Positions 1-5,368 of a DNA stretch of 5,368 bases are shown here, piece after piece (position 1 is the first letter of the stretch; each line of letters opens with the position of its first letter). The translations under genes were made by a program, and so were the position numbers. This stretch comes from Spirochaeta sp. (lineage in GTDB: Bacteria > Spirochaetota > Spirochaetia > UBA9216): the NCBI GenBank assembly GCA_003454605.1, contig DMKD01000282.1, positions 1 to 5,368 on the forward strand. The letters run 5' to 3'. The notes beneath the pieces are model-generated. The model worked only from the letters and a program-made list of their open reading frames with translations, was not told the DNA's origin and did no database searches.

Positions 1-525
1 GATGGAAGCTATAATGGATATCAGTCTGCTGTCGGGGAGGGTCAGAGGATCACCCCCCGTTAAGAGGATCTCCTTTATTTCAGTATGCGCGGCAAGATAG
101 TCAGTAATCGCTGCGAGCTCTTTGTCTGTCAAAGCACCGTGCATGCCGCCCGAAAATGAGCGTCTGAAACAATGCCTGCAGTACATGGCACAGCGGTCGG
201 TAACGAGGATCAGAGCGCGGTCGGGGTATCGGTGAACAAACCTCGGAACGGGGGAAAACTTCTTCTCACCGAGAGGATCGGCAAGCTCATATTCTTTAAC
301 GTCGAATTCTCTGACATCTGGAATAATCTGTCTGAGAATTGCGGCCCGTCCCTTTTCATCGGCATTAATCGCGGTGTCAAGATAGTATCCGGTTGTTAAA
401 AACGGAAGATAATCGGTTCTTCCTGATTCAACCGCTTCAAACCATTCCCGTCCGGAATCATTAATTTTTATATCATCGGCACCAAGGATGCCGCTAAGTG
501 CAGTATAGCTGTCAATTCCGCTCAT
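1..525 (-). CDS. KamA/EpmB-family radical SAM aminomutase (N-terminal 175 residues; cut by window edge)
   Basis: Reading leftward from the ATG at 523-525 gives 175 codons without a stop, leaving the window at position 1. The protein has the radical SAM cluster motif CxxxCxxC (Cys112, Cys116, Cys119, in DRCAMYCRHCFRR) that binds the [4Fe-4S] cluster and SAM. It is preceded by the family hallmark SPVPRFVHRYPDRALILV (residues 91-108) and followed by LLTGGDPL (154-161), the GGD SAM-binding motif. These mark the lysine 2,3-aminomutase superfamily: PLP- and SAM-dependent shift of an amino group from C2 to C3. Known members act on free lysine (KamA) or on lysine destined for elongation factor P (EpmB). 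AMYCRHC looks KamA-like, while Phe after the third Cys and GGDPL look EpmB-like, so the substrate is left open. The PLP lysine would lie in the missing C-terminal part. An in-frame TAA five codons upstream fixes this ATG as the only normal start; no good Shine-Dalgarno precedes it. Cytoplasmic enzyme, transcribed away from the kinase. Confidence 0.9.
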   Translation of the reverse strand, partial: MSGIDSYTALSGILGADDIKINDSGREWFEAVESGRTDYLPFLTTGYYLDTAINADEKGRAAILRQIIPDVREFDVKEYELADPLGEKKFSPVPRFVHRYPDRALILVTDRCAMYCRHCFRRSFSGGMHGALTDKELAAITDYLAAHTEIKEILLTGGDPLTLPDSRLISIIASI

Positions 526-536
526 TTCGTCGAAAT
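524..536. repeat. 13-bp perfect dyad overlapping the aminomutase start
   Basis: ATTTCGTCGAAAT is perfectly symmetric around position 530 and covers the first two bases of the aminomutase ATG (minus strand). It could be a small operator, or in the mRNA a short hairpin at the translation start of a gene without a good Shine-Dalgarno. A chance AT-rich palindrome cannot be excluded. Confidence 0.35.
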
Positions 537-595
537 ATTAGCATATAAATCATTTGACTTAAAGCCTGCTAAATTCGACAATAGAGGAGATGAAC
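526..595. promoter_or_regulatory. Divergent intergenic spacer between aminomutase and sensor kinase
   Basis: This 70-bp AT-rich gap must hold the promoters of both divergent genes unless either is transcribed from inside the other. TATAAA at 544-549 could be a plus-strand -10, but no convincing -35 lies at proper distance. TTGACT at 554-559 with GACAAT at 577-582 has a 17-bp spacer, but would start transcription at about the kinase ribosome binding site, so it is doubtful. No clear minus-strand promoter is visible. GTCGAA (529-534) and TTCGAC (574-579) form a 6-bp inverted pair across the gap, near the two start codons. Regulatory content is likely; exact elements are not resolved. Confidence 0.45.
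583..590 (+). promoter_or_regulatory. Ribosome binding site that sets the kinase start at 596
   Basis: AGAGGAGA contains AGGAG at 585-589. The ATG at 590 directly abuts it with no spacing and is unlikely to be used, while the ATG at 596 lies six bases downstream, the ideal distance. The kinase therefore most likely begins MLKKVIV rather than MNMLKKVIV. Confidence 0.8.
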
Positions 596-3211
596 ATGCT
601 GAAAAAAGTCATCGTAATCACATCATTAAGCATTCTCGCGTTTATTCTGAACCAGTTCACGATTGGCATTATATTCGGTGTTGACTTCATCCTGGGCTCA
701 ATACCGGTCTTGATAGCTGCCGTACTCTTCGGTCCTGTCGGTGGAATAATAACAGCATTAGCATCGAGTATGTCCACCTATTTCATATGGAACCATTTCA
801 ATGCCTTTCCGGGTTTTATTCTGGAAGCCGTTTTTATGAGCATCATGTTCCGCAAAACAAAACTGAACCTTGTTGTCATTGATATCATATACTGGTTTAC
901 CCTCGGGATCGCTTCTGTATTTATTTTCTACAGACTAACAGGCGGGATGGCCTTACGAAATGTTGAGATGATAGGATTAAAGCAGGCAGTAAACGGCATC
1001 GTTAACTCGGTGGTTGTAAATCTTATCTTTTTTCTGGCTGCAAAAATACGGCCTGCAACGCATATTGATTACAAACGGTTCAACAGTATAGAGAATATCT
1101 TTTTCAGTTTCATTGTTGCCGTAATTATTTTCTCGCTTTTCGCACAACTGTCATATTCAAGTATTCTGAATGAGCGAAGACATACCGAGGCAATTACCGA
1201 CAGGCTCGATGCTGCCCTTAGCGGAATCGAATCAACCATATCCATATGGGCGGACGGTTATCTGATTCTCACCGACCACGTCAACAGCGGGAATAACCCT
1301 GAAGCAGAATATCTATCACTGCTTGAAGATATTCCGGCTGTAAAATACATACTGATAACGGATACTGAAGGTAATATTAAGAATACCTATCCAAAAAGCG
1401 ATCTGTTTCCGGACAGAACCAATCTCCCTGATGACCGGAGTATTCGTGTTTTTTCGTGTACAAACCTTAATAAGGCTATGTCTGATGCAAATTTTATTGC
1501 CGTGACGTCTGTTATTGATCCCTCATCCGACAATTCAGACTTATCTGTTTTCCTGATTGATTTCGAAGAGATATTTGATGATCTCATGGAACTTCTTGCC
1601 AATGAAGGACAGAATTTCAAGATAGCAGCGGGAGAGAATGAGATAGCCTTTCTCTCGTTGCAGCCCGACAGCGGAATAGACTTAAGCAAAATGTTTGCCG
1701 ATGCTGAAGCAATAGAGAATGAAGACGGTATCAGGATTTGGTATCCGGATAAAAAAATGCCGAAAATAGAGAGACGGAGAAAATCAGTGTTCTTAAACAT
1801 TGGAGAAATAAAATTAACCGGATGGCAGATCTATGCGGCCGAATCATCCGAAGCTATGTTCAACAGTATTTTCATCATCAATACTTCATATTTAAAGATA
1901 ATCAGCGCATTCATTATTGCACTGAGCACGTTTTCACTCCTCCTTGTCTCAGGAATAACCAGGCCTCTAAAGATGCTGTCTGAGGTAATAAATAAACTCA
2001 GGGAAAATCCGGATAGAAATAGTGCTCTAAACTGGCCTGAGACGAATATTAATGAAATCAGATCTGTGAGCGATTACCTGAAGAAACTGCTTCTATCAAG
2101 ACAGCAGTATATATCAGAACTCAGACAGAGCAATCAGAGGCTGACAACGACTCTTATGTCTATAGGAGATGGTGTAATTGTAACTGATGCTGATAACAGG
2201 ATCGTGATTATCAACAAGATTGCTATCAATCTCACAGGCTGGAGTAAAGTAGAGGCAGTCGGAGTTCCGGTTGATGATGTGCTGCTGCTCTCGAGCTCTG
2301 ATGCTGCGATGCTGCAGAGTGAATCATCGGAAAGCTTCGACCGCTCTGAGTATATTCTGACTTCAAAAAACGGCAATCAGTTCAGGATAATCGGTACATC
2401 ATCTCCTATTATCATTGAGAATAAAGTACTTGGATCCATTGTAGTTTTCCGCGATGAAACAGAGCGAATAAGACAGGGGAATCAGTTGAAAAACGCCCAG
2501 AAGATGGAGTCAATCGGGCTGCTTGCCGGCGGGATTGCCCACGACTTCAACAATCTTCTCACCGGAGTGATGAGCTATGCCGACATAATCGATGCGAGAC
2601 TCGAAGACGACGATCAGCTGAAGGAGTATTCAACAACAATACTAGATACCGGTGAAAAAGCGGCGGGTCTTGTGCAGCAGCTGCTGTCATTCGCCCGTAA
2701 GGGAAGTTTCATCCGAACAGACGTAAATCTGCATGAAGTGATCAAAAAAACAGTCCATCTGCTTGATGCCGGAAATGCAAAAGGATTTAAGACTGAAACC
2801 AACCTCAGCTCCGATGAGGTAAGTATCCGGGGTGATGAGACGATGCTTCAGAGTATGCTCCTAAATCTGGGTGTGAATGCGAAAGATGCCATGCCCGGCG
2901 GCGGAATTATAAGCTTTTCAACCGAAAAAACAAAGCTTGATGCAGATTTCTGTAAAACCTCAACCTTTCCACTGACCCCGGGCAGCTTCGTTCTCCTTAA
3001 GGTTGCTGATACCGGAACAGGTATTCCGCCTGAGAATATTGAGCAGATTTTCGAGCCCTTCTTCACAACGAAATCAACCGGAAAAGGCGTCGGTCTGGGT
3101 CTCGCCGCCGTGTACGGCACAGTCCAGGAGATGAGCGGTTCCATCACCGTAAGCAGCAGTGAAGATACCGGAACTACATTCAGCATTTATCTTCCTCTCA
3201 TAAAAACTTGA
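596..3211 (+). CDS. Membrane-bound sensor histidine kinase with PAS domain (HDFNN type, no receiver)
   Basis: This 871-residue protein is a two-component sensor kinase that should autophosphorylate on His and pass phosphate to an unknown response regulator. Residues 1-152 are very hydrophobic, with five or six predicted membrane segments (about 4-25, 31-47, 50-65, 70-84, 91-113, 131-149), resembling the multi-pass sensory domains (LytS/MASE-like) of other signalling proteins. A further segment (about 166-187) and one at 432-454 bracket a roughly 240-residue domain, probably extracytoplasmic and Cache-like, though I recognise no signature. A HAMP-like linker (about 452-504) leads into a PAS domain (about 515-622: SIGDGVIVTDADNRIVIIN, then VLGSIVVFRDETER). 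The DHp helix carries phosphoacceptor His649 in GGIAHDFNNLL. The ATPase domain has the N box (Asn757, Asn761 in NLGVNAKDAM), G1 DTGTGI (805-810), F box FEPFFTTK (819-826) and G2 GKGVGLGLAAVYG (829-841), all intact, so the kinase should be active. It ends just after the ATPase domain; many HDFNN kinases continue into a receiver. Start chosen from the Shine-Dalgarno. Ligand unknown. Confidence 0.93.
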   Translation: MLKKVIVITSLSILAFILNQFTIGIIFGVDFILGSIPVLIAAVLFGPVGGIITALASSMSTYFIWNHFNAFPGFILEAVFMSIMFRKTKLNLVVIDIIYWFTLGIASVFIFYRLTGGMALRNVEMIGLKQAVNGIVNSVVVNLIFFLAAKIRPATHIDYKRFNSIENIFFSFIVAVIIFSLFAQLSYSSILNERRHTEAITDRLDAALSGIESTISIWADGYLILTDHVNSGNNPEAEYLSLLEDIPAVKYILITDTEGNIKNTYPKSDLFPDRTNLPDDRSIRVFSCTNLNKAMSDANFIAVTSVIDPSSDNSDLSVFLIDFEEIFDDLMELLANEGQNFKIAAGENEIAFLSLQPDSGIDLSKMFADAEAIENEDGIRIWYPDKKMPKIERRRKSVFLNIGEIKLTGWQIYAAESSEAMFNSIFIINTSYLKIISAFIIALSTFSLLLVSGITRPLKMLSEVINKLRENPDRNSALNWPETNINEIRSVSDYLKKLLLSRQQYISELRQSNQRLTTTLMSIGDGVIVTDADNRIVIINKIAINLTGWSKVEAVGVPVDDVLLLSSSDAAMLQSESSESFDRSEYILTSKNGNQFRIIGTSSPIIIENKVLGSIVVFRDETERIRQGNQLKNAQKMESIGLLAGGIAHDFNNLLTGVMSYADIIDARLEDDDQLKEYSTTILDTGEKAAGLVQQLLSFARKGSFIRTDVNLHEVIKKTVHLLDAGNAKGFKTETNLSSDEVSIRGDETMLQSMLLNLGVNAKDAMPGGGIISFSTEKTKLDADFCKTSTFPLTPGSFVLLKVADTGTGIPPENIEQIFEPFFTTKSTGKGVGLGLAAVYGTVQEMSGSITVSSSEDTGTTFSIYLPLIKT

Positions 3212-3236
3212 CAAATCATATCCATCCTCTTAATGT
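3208..3236 (+). promoter_or_regulatory. Candidate promoter for the MFS carrier
   Basis: A perfect TTGACA (3208-3213) overlaps the kinase stop codon. At 17 bp spacing follows TAATGT (3231-3236), only a weak -10 match (3 of 6). Transcription would begin near 3243, giving a leader of about 20 bases ahead of the carrier ATG. The weak -10 keeps confidence low; it would allow the carrier to be expressed apart from the kinase. Confidence 0.3.
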
Positions 3237-3258
3237 TAAACATCAAATAAAAAGAGGA
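3225..3258 (+). promoter_or_regulatory. Inverted repeat that could mask the carrier's ribosome binding site
   Basis: TCCTCTT (3225-3231) is exactly complementary to AAGAGGA (3252-3258), with 20 bases between. The second arm contains the Shine-Dalgarno of the carrier gene (GAGGA, 3254-3258, four bases before the ATG). In a transcript reading through from the kinase, this stem would hide the ribosome binding site. The stem is short and mostly A-U with a large loop, and any Shine-Dalgarno can pair with a pyrimidine tract by chance. Confidence 0.3.
3233..3243. repeat. 11-bp dyad ATGTTAAACAT upstream of the carrier
   Basis: ATGTT and AACAT are perfect inverted arms around one central A. The dyad overlaps the proposed -10 and start of transcription, the usual place for a repressor operator. 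I do not recognise a specific regulator, and no regulator gene lies in the window. Confidence 0.3.
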
Positions 3259-3262
3259 AAAA

Positions 3263-4603
3263 ATGAAAAAACCTAAAGAGGGCATGAAAGCCTACTACGG
3301 AATCACCTTTCTAATCGGAATCGGCTTTTTTACAATGGGTCTTATGGATCCTCTCTACGATACCTATGTTCCGATGTTTCTGAGTAACTATCTTGAATCG
3401 GACAGTCTTGTCGGCTCAATTATGGGTATCGATAACATCTTCGCCATCTGTCTCATACCGATTGTCGCGGCGCTTTCTGATCGTACGAGGACTTCTATCG
3501 GCAGACGCATGCCGTATATAATTGTAACCCTTCCTCTAACAGCAATATTCTTTTCACTGCTCCCGGGTGCGGCTCTGAAATCACTTCTGTTTCTGATTAT
3601 CTGTATCTTCTTTCTGAATGTATTCAAGCAGGCTGCCCGCGGGCCGATTGTTGCATTAATGCCGGACATTATTCCCGGAGAATACCGTTCTGAAGCCAAT
3701 GGAGTCATCAACACGATGGGAGGTATCGCTGCTATAGTAGGCACGGTCGCTCTGGCTAGACTCTACGATGTTAAGGTAAAAATACCGATTTTCGGCGACA
3801 GTCTCATCCCCTTCGAGTCATCGTCAGCGGGAGCCGAGTCAACATATATCGGAAAACTTCCTTTCGTGATATCCGGTCTACTTGTAATCCTGGCTGTCAT
3901 TCTTCTTTTTGCCTTCGTGAAAGAGAAAAAAAATGCCGAAGATTCTGAAGATAAAACACCTCCCGTATTCAAATCTCTTAAGTTGATCCTTACAGCCGAG
4001 AACAAGAGCGCAGTGCTTATACTCATCTCACTACTGTTCTGGTTTATCGGGTACCAGGGTGTTCTACCCTGGGTAGGTATATATTCGAAGGAATTTCTTG
4101 AATTGTCTCCGGGTACAGCCGCTCTTTCATCCGGAATGGTTGGAATTGCCTATGCCCTGTTTGCTATTCCCTCAGGGATTATCGCTCATAAAATCGGCCG
4201 AAAGAGGGCCATTCGCATCTCTTTAACTGCTGTTGCTGTAATACTTGTTCTCTGCTTCATCCATGACCCCGTCACCAGCGCAATGGGAATATCCGGTTCA
4301 GCGCAGTACATGAGTTTCTGGGCTCTCCTGTTCTTATTCGGGATGTTCTGGGTATCGATTGTTACAAACTCGTTTCCGATGCTGTGGCAGATGGCTACCT
4401 TCACCGACATGGGAATCTATACAGGCCTGTATTACTTCTTTTCACAGGCGGCGGGTATCGTAGCACCTGTTCTGACAGGAGGTTTGCGGGATCTCTTCGG
4501 CGACCGTATCATATTTTTGAGCGGAGCAGTCTTCATGCTCCTCGCATTCTTTACGATGGGTAAGGTAACAAAGGGTGAGCCGACCCGGGCGGAAGATAAA
4601 TAA
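3263..4603 (+). CDS. MFS transporter, SLC45/GPH-like (probable sugar or glycoside carrier)
   Basis: This 446-residue inner-membrane carrier has the length and two-half layout of the major facilitator superfamily. The loop between segments 2 and 3 carries SDRTRTSIGRRMPY (72-85), the characteristic form in SLC45-type sucrose/H+ and GPH glycoside carriers. Further family-like stretches are ALMPDIIPGEYRSEANG (131-147), AHKIGRKRA (308-316, the second-half counterpart) and TGLYYFFSQAAGIVAPVLTGG (about 387-407). Known relatives move sugars or glycosides with protons or cations, but the exact substrate cannot be read from sequence. A charged loop (about 219-238) separates the two halves. Unusual is a hydrophilic stretch of about 30 residues (168-198) between segments 5 and 6, where relatives usually have a short loop. 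The ATG follows GAGGA at four bases and encodes a charged cytoplasmic start (MKKPKEG). The gene lies 51 bp after the kinase on the same strand and ends at a strong terminator, so it closes this transcription unit. Confidence 0.9.
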   Translation: MKKPKEGMKAYYGITFLIGIGFFTMGLMDPLYDTYVPMFLSNYLESDSLVGSIMGIDNIFAICLIPIVAALSDRTRTSIGRRMPYIIVTLPLTAIFFSLLPGAALKSLLFLIICIFFLNVFKQAARGPIVALMPDIIPGEYRSEANGVINTMGGIAAIVGTVALARLYDVKVKIPIFGDSLIPFESSSAGAESTYIGKLPFVISGLLVILAVILLFAFVKEKKNAEDSEDKTPPVFKSLKLILTAENKSAVLILISLLFWFIGYQGVLPWVGIYSKEFLELSPGTAALSSGMVGIAYALFAIPSGIIAHKIGRKRAIRISLTAVAVILVLCFIHDPVTSAMGISGSAQYMSFWALLFLFGMFWVSIVTNSFPMLWQMATFTDMGIYTGLYYFFSQAAGIVAPVLTGGLRDLFGDRIIFLSGAVFMLLAFFTMGKVTKGEPTRAEDK

Positions 4604-4609
4604 ATTAAA

Positions 4610-4636
4610 GGGCCGGTTTTCCGGCCCCGTTTTTTT
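4610..4636. terminator. Rho-independent terminator, probably bidirectional
   Basis: GGGCCGG (4610-4616) and CCGGCCC (4621-4627) form a perfect 7-bp GC stem with a TTTT loop, followed after CG by seven T (4630-4636). It lies six bases after the carrier stop and three bases past the convergent gene's stop. On the minus strand the same stem is followed by a T-rich tail (CTTTAATTTATTTA), so it likely ends both converging transcripts in the 36-bp gap between stop codons. Confidence 0.92.
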
Positions 4637-4639
4637 GCT

Positions 4640-5368
4640 TTATCCCTGTTCTTCGATACAGGTATTATTCAGCCACCAGTTTCCAACCTTCGCAATAGCC
4701 CATGGGGCATAAATTCCAGCGGTGATTAATGTAAGCAGGCTCTGTCCCCATATGAGACCGAAACCCTTACCGGTTTCACCGTCAAAGCCGAAACCTCCCT
4801 TCTCTGCACCGATCTCATCGGTACCGCTCTCATCACAGAAGGCACTGCCTTCGATGATGAATCTGTAGGTCTTAATCATGGCGGCAGGATAGTAAATACC
4901 AATAGTAATGATGCTCAGTAAAATCTGAGGGATGATAAAGCCTGCCAGTTCTCTCATACTGCGCCTGAATTCAATCCTGTTGGAGCCGAACCTGACATTA
5001 ATCAGCCAATTCAGATAATAAAAGAGAAAGGGAACAATGACGAGAAACATCAGCATAATGAATATTACCGTGAAAAATCCAAACCGTATCTCATATGAAG
5101 GTGTTGCATAATCCATATTTCTAATCATGAAAAATATAAAGATTGCAGTCAGAACCAACACCGGCAGATAGACGGTCAACAGCATATACTTTAACAGCCG
5201 TCCGGGATTACTTAAGAATTCACCGGACTTTCCTTCATAATCCAGTCTGCTGAGATAGTAATCAGCCATATTCCTTATCATCCAGGGACTGTAGAGTCCA
5301 AGAGTGATAATGGTGAGACAATACCACTTCAAAAGCTTCGGAGCAAACTCCCCCAACCTTCCGCTGAA
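4640..5368 (-). CDS. DUF898 (YjgN-like) multi-pass membrane protein, N-terminus outside the window
   Basis: The open frame runs leftward from the window edge to a TAA at 4640-4642. It covers 242 codons with no upstream stop visible. A TTG at 5354-5356 is a possible start, but the frame continues upstream as FSGR, and an F-x-G motif just before GEF is typical of DUF898 family repeats, so the real start is probably beyond 5368. Numbered from the TTG codon, three copies of the family's hydrophobic signature appear: TIITLGLYSPW (15-25), SIITIGIYYPAA (148-159) and TLITAGIYAPW (209-219). Each comes after a short charged or glycine-rich stretch such as GFGFDGETGKGF (188-199). Between copies one and two are two further strong membrane segments (about 57-78 and 92-118). 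This is an integral inner-membrane protein, related to E. coli YjgN; the family's function is unknown to me and none is proposed. The second copy has Ala in place of the Trp. Convergent with the carrier gene and sharing its terminator; no functional link is implied. Confidence 0.85.
   Translation of the reverse strand, partial: FSGRLGEFAPKLLKWYCLTIITLGLYSPWMIRNMADYYLSRLDYEGKSGEFLSNPGRLLKYMLLTVYLPVLVLTAIFIFFMIRNMDYATPSYEIRFGFFTVIFIMLMFLVIVPFLFYYLNWLINVRFGSNRIEFRRSMRELAGFIIPQILLSIITIGIYYPAAMIKTYRFIIEGSAFCDESGTDEIGAEKGGFGFDGETGKGFGLIWGQSLLTLITAGIYAPWAIAKVGNWWLNNTCIEEQG

Noticed and set aside
172..399. 75-codon plus-strand frame
   Set aside because: It lies wholly opposite the aminomutase coding frame, which has clear radical SAM motifs; no Shine-Dalgarno or protein character of its own.
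554..582. TTGACT-17 bp-GACAAT as kinase promoter
   Set aside because: Transcription would start around 589, at or after the Shine-Dalgarno, leaving no usable leader; the -10 is also weak.
1387..1800. 137-codon minus-strand frame within the kinase
   Set aside because: Antisense shadow of the kinase's extracytoplasmic domain; composition rich in Ser/Ile as expected for a reverse-strand frame, no motif.
2848..3186. 112-codon minus-strand frame within the kinase
   Set aside because: Antisense to the ATPase domain whose N, G1, F and G2 boxes are intact in the plus frame.
3388..3744. 118-codon minus-strand frame within the carrier
   Set aside because: Antisense shadow over the most conserved carrier motifs (SDRTRTSIGRRMPY, MPDIIPGEYRSEANG).
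3926..3933. Run of eight A in the carrier gene as a possible frameshift or slippage site
   Set aside because: It encodes the charged loop between the two halves, the frame stays open on both sides, and the shifted frame soon stops; nothing else suggests programmed slippage.
5354..5356. TTG as the true start of the DUF898 protein
   Set aside because: GGAAGG abuts it without spacing, the frame stays open to the edge, and the upstream FSGR fits the family's F-x-G motif, so the gene more likely begins outside the window.

Overview
The window is ordinary bacterial chromosome with mid-range G+C (judged by eye). It holds four protein genes: two are cut by the window edges and two are complete. The organism is not certain. 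A KamA/EpmB-type radical SAM aminomutase, a large HDFNN-type sensor kinase, an SLC45-like MFS carrier and a DUF898 membrane protein would fit a free-living anaerobe such as a spirochaete, but this is inference from general knowledge of these families. I see no phage, IS, CRISPR, tRNA or rRNA.

Layout. Positions 1-525 (minus strand) hold the N-terminal 175 residues of the radical SAM aminomutase, which runs off the left edge. A 70-bp divergent spacer (526-595) follows; a 13-bp perfect dyad sits on the aminomutase start codon. Positions 596-3211 (plus) encode an 871-residue membrane-bound sensor histidine kinase. From the N-terminus it has a polytopic membrane domain, a large extracytoplasmic domain, HAMP-like linker, PAS, DHp and CA, and no receiver domain. 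A 51-bp gap with a TTGACA -35-like hexamer, an 11-bp dyad and a possible hairpin over the ribosome binding site leads to the MFS carrier at 3263-4603 (plus). A strong GC-rich hairpin with a T-run (4610-4636) separates this gene from the convergent DUF898/YjgN-like membrane protein gene (4640-5368, minus), which runs off the right edge.

How they may work together. The kinase and carrier are on the same strand 51 bp apart, so co-transcription or coordinated expression is plausible, with the kinase possibly sensing the carrier's substrate or its effect. No response regulator lies in the window, so the kinase's partner must be elsewhere. The two edge genes show no visible functional link to the central pair. 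I found no convincing undescribed system; the most interesting points are the kinase's N-terminal membrane sensor and the layered control signals just ahead of the carrier.
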